From Bacteroidia bacterium (lineage in GTDB: Bacteria; Bacteroidota; Bacteroidia; Bacteroidales; Azobacteroidaceae), in NCBI GenBank assembly GCA_025996895.1, contig BNTW01000025.1:1-33217 (forward strand): a stretch of DNA of 33,217 nt, written 5' to 3'. The position numbers were made by a program, and so were the translations under genes. The notes beneath the pieces are model-generated. The model was given only the letters and a program-made list of their open reading frames with translations, was not told where the DNA came from and searched no databases. This document shows positions 32,516 through 33,217 of this stretch, one piece after another (the stretch's first letter is position 1; the number at the start of each line of letters is the position of its first letter).

Positions 32516-32878
32516 TTAGAAAGGCAAATCGTTGAAATCGGGTGCGGGCGCAGGCGGCGGCTCAGGCAGAGAAAAATCGGGAATGGGTGCGGGTGCTTGG
32601 ACTTCCTGCCCGCCGTTGGCCACTTCCACTTTCCAGGCTTTGACATCCGTGTACCAGCGGCCGTTAAATTCGCGGCTTTCAACGTCAAATTCCACATTCA
32701 ACATCGTTCCTATTTGCAGTTGCGACGGATTGATTTTGTCGCCCCAAGCCGTAATACATATTTTTTTCGGATATTGTCCGTCTGTTTCTACGATGATACT
32801 TTGCTTCTTCCATTCGCCGTTTTTCCCCATACCGGTTTCCGCCGGAAGAATTTGTGCTAATTTCGCTGTTAATTGCAT
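32516..32878 (-). CDS. DUF3127 OB-fold-like protein with SSB-like C-terminal tip
   Basis: A 120-residue cytoplasmic protein. Residues 1-90 match the Bacteroidota DUF3127 family: MQLTAKLAQILPAETG, KKQSIIVETDGQYPKKICIT, AWGDKI, LQIGTMLNVEFDVESREFNG and RWYTDVKAWKVE. A Pro-rich linker and a final DFNDLPF follow. The OB-like beta pattern, the linker and an acidic tail ending in L-P-F parallel single-stranded DNA-binding proteins, whose D-[IL]-P-F tip recruits repair enzymes. It is the first gene of the pair with the AddB-like nuclease, six bases apart. I chose the ATG at 32878; an upstream TTG would fall in the promoter box. DNA binding is inference. Confidence 0.85.
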   Translation of the reverse strand: MQLTAKLAQILPAETGMGKNGEWKKQSIIVETDGQYPKKICITAWGDKINPSQLQIGTMLNVEFDVESREFNGRWYTDVKAWKVEVANGGQEVQAPAPIPDFSLPEPPPAPAPDFNDLPF

Positions 32879-32896
32879 TTTGTACGTTTTAAAAAA

Positions 32897-32904
32897 CAAA
32901 GGTA
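32897..32904 (-). promoter_or_regulatory. -7 box for the DUF3127-nuclease operon
   Basis: On the minus strand this reads TACCTTTG, about 19 bases before the ATG at 32878. Confidence 0.6.
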
Positions 32905-32938
32905 ACGGAAAAATTGTAAAATAAAAAATATTTGAAAA

Positions 32939-32957
32939 TTGGCACGTTCTTTGCTGT
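32939..32957 (-). promoter_or_regulatory. 19-bp motif upstream of the DUF3127 promoter
   Basis: On the minus strand ACAGCAAAGAACGTGCCAA lies 34 bases upstream of the -7 box and matches 18 of 19 bases of the motif at 4668-4686 ahead of cls. It begins within a few bases of where transposase similarity ends. Confidence 0.5.
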
Positions 32958-32960
32958 CAT

Positions 32961-33217
32961 TTTTGTCAACAAATCCCCGTTTGGAAAAATAAGCATCTGC
33001 CACAAGATAAGAAGTAAGAGAGGTAATCTGAACAAGGTCTTTCTTAATTACTCCCGCATACCAGTCGGGAAGAGAGAGTGCATTATCTGACAAACAATTG
33101 GCAGGTGGGGTTTGAGTAGCCTTCAAATGAAAACTCATGCGTGTATCGGCATCAATAAGCGAAAGACTCAACACCTCCAACCCACGAAGGGTTTTTCCGG
33201 CACAGCCCGACCAAAAG
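32961..33217 (-). pseudogene. Transposase fragment (DDE type), truncated at its 3' end and cut by the window edge
   Basis: The minus-strand frame entering from the right edge reads FWSGCAGKTLRGLEVLSLSL, then IDADTRMSFHLKATQTP, then WYAGVIKKDLVQITSLTSYL and VADAYFSKRGFVDK. The -VADAYFSKR- part carries a probable catalytic Asp of a DDE transposase. Similarity stops near 32961; the frame runs on as NDSKERANFQ, which is promoter DNA of the DUF3127 gene, and ends at a stop at 32869. The C-terminal third is therefore missing. The IS family and inverted repeat ends cannot be named from this piece. Confidence 0.78.

Overview
The window is from a Bacteroidota genome, most likely an anaerobic member of the Bacteroidales. 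Promoters have the Bacteroidota -7 box TAnnTTTG (perfect matches upstream of at least nine genes). One protein ends in a type IX secretion (T9SS) C-terminal sorting domain. A Porin_10-type porin, a DUF3127 protein and a four-subunit ferredoxin-dependent 2-oxoacid oxidoreductase are also present.

Layout. 1-4306 (minus): a very large secreted protein with FG-GAP/VCBS-type calcium motifs; its 3' end lies off the left edge. 4307-4756: non-coding, holding a REP-like hairpin doublet, a 19-bp motif and the promoter of cardiolipin synthase (4757-6175, plus). 14442 down to 6261 (minus): a tightly packed run that reads as one operon: glnS, a TPR protein, ferredoxin, 2-oxoacid oxidoreductase alpha (vorB-type), beta and gamma, a porin, and a membrane-anchored solute-binding-like protein. 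14645-15430: an N-terminally short RecG-C-like ATPase. 15444-17135: a divergent exported nitroreductase / CorA pair. 17174-23111 (plus): a heavy-metal efflux operon (His-rich small protein, periplasmic adaptor, RND pump, TolC) closed by a strong intrinsic terminator. 23217-26843: a second very large T9SS-exported protein. 29231 down to 26867 (minus): ygiQ-type radical SAM and YgjP-type metallopeptidase. 29357-29614: a small DUF3990-like remnant. 32878 down to 29630 (minus): a DUF3127 OB-fold-like protein with an SSB-like tail and an AddB-like Fe-S nuclease. Right edge: a truncated transposase.

The most unusual feature is shared by the two giant secreted proteins. Each opens with a complete extra module of about 125-135 residues: signal peptide, short exported segment, then a C-terminal I-P-[IL]-G-[ND] motif, hydrophobic helix and basic tail resembling tripartite sorting tails such as PID-CTERM. 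This module runs in frame, with no stop codon, into a second Met and a second signal peptide that exports the giant protein. The two giants also share a related C-terminal region. I infer a two-headed precursor ('polyprotein') architecture.

A second theme is that several palindromic repeat families lie in frame inside coding sequences: a CCCCTGAAGGGG-type doublet and a GTAGAGACG palindrome in the first giant protein, three 'QARND' elements in the RND pump, and a GGTGCACGGTA repeat in the pump and the AddB-like nuclease. All functional statements are from reading the sequence; no database search was run.
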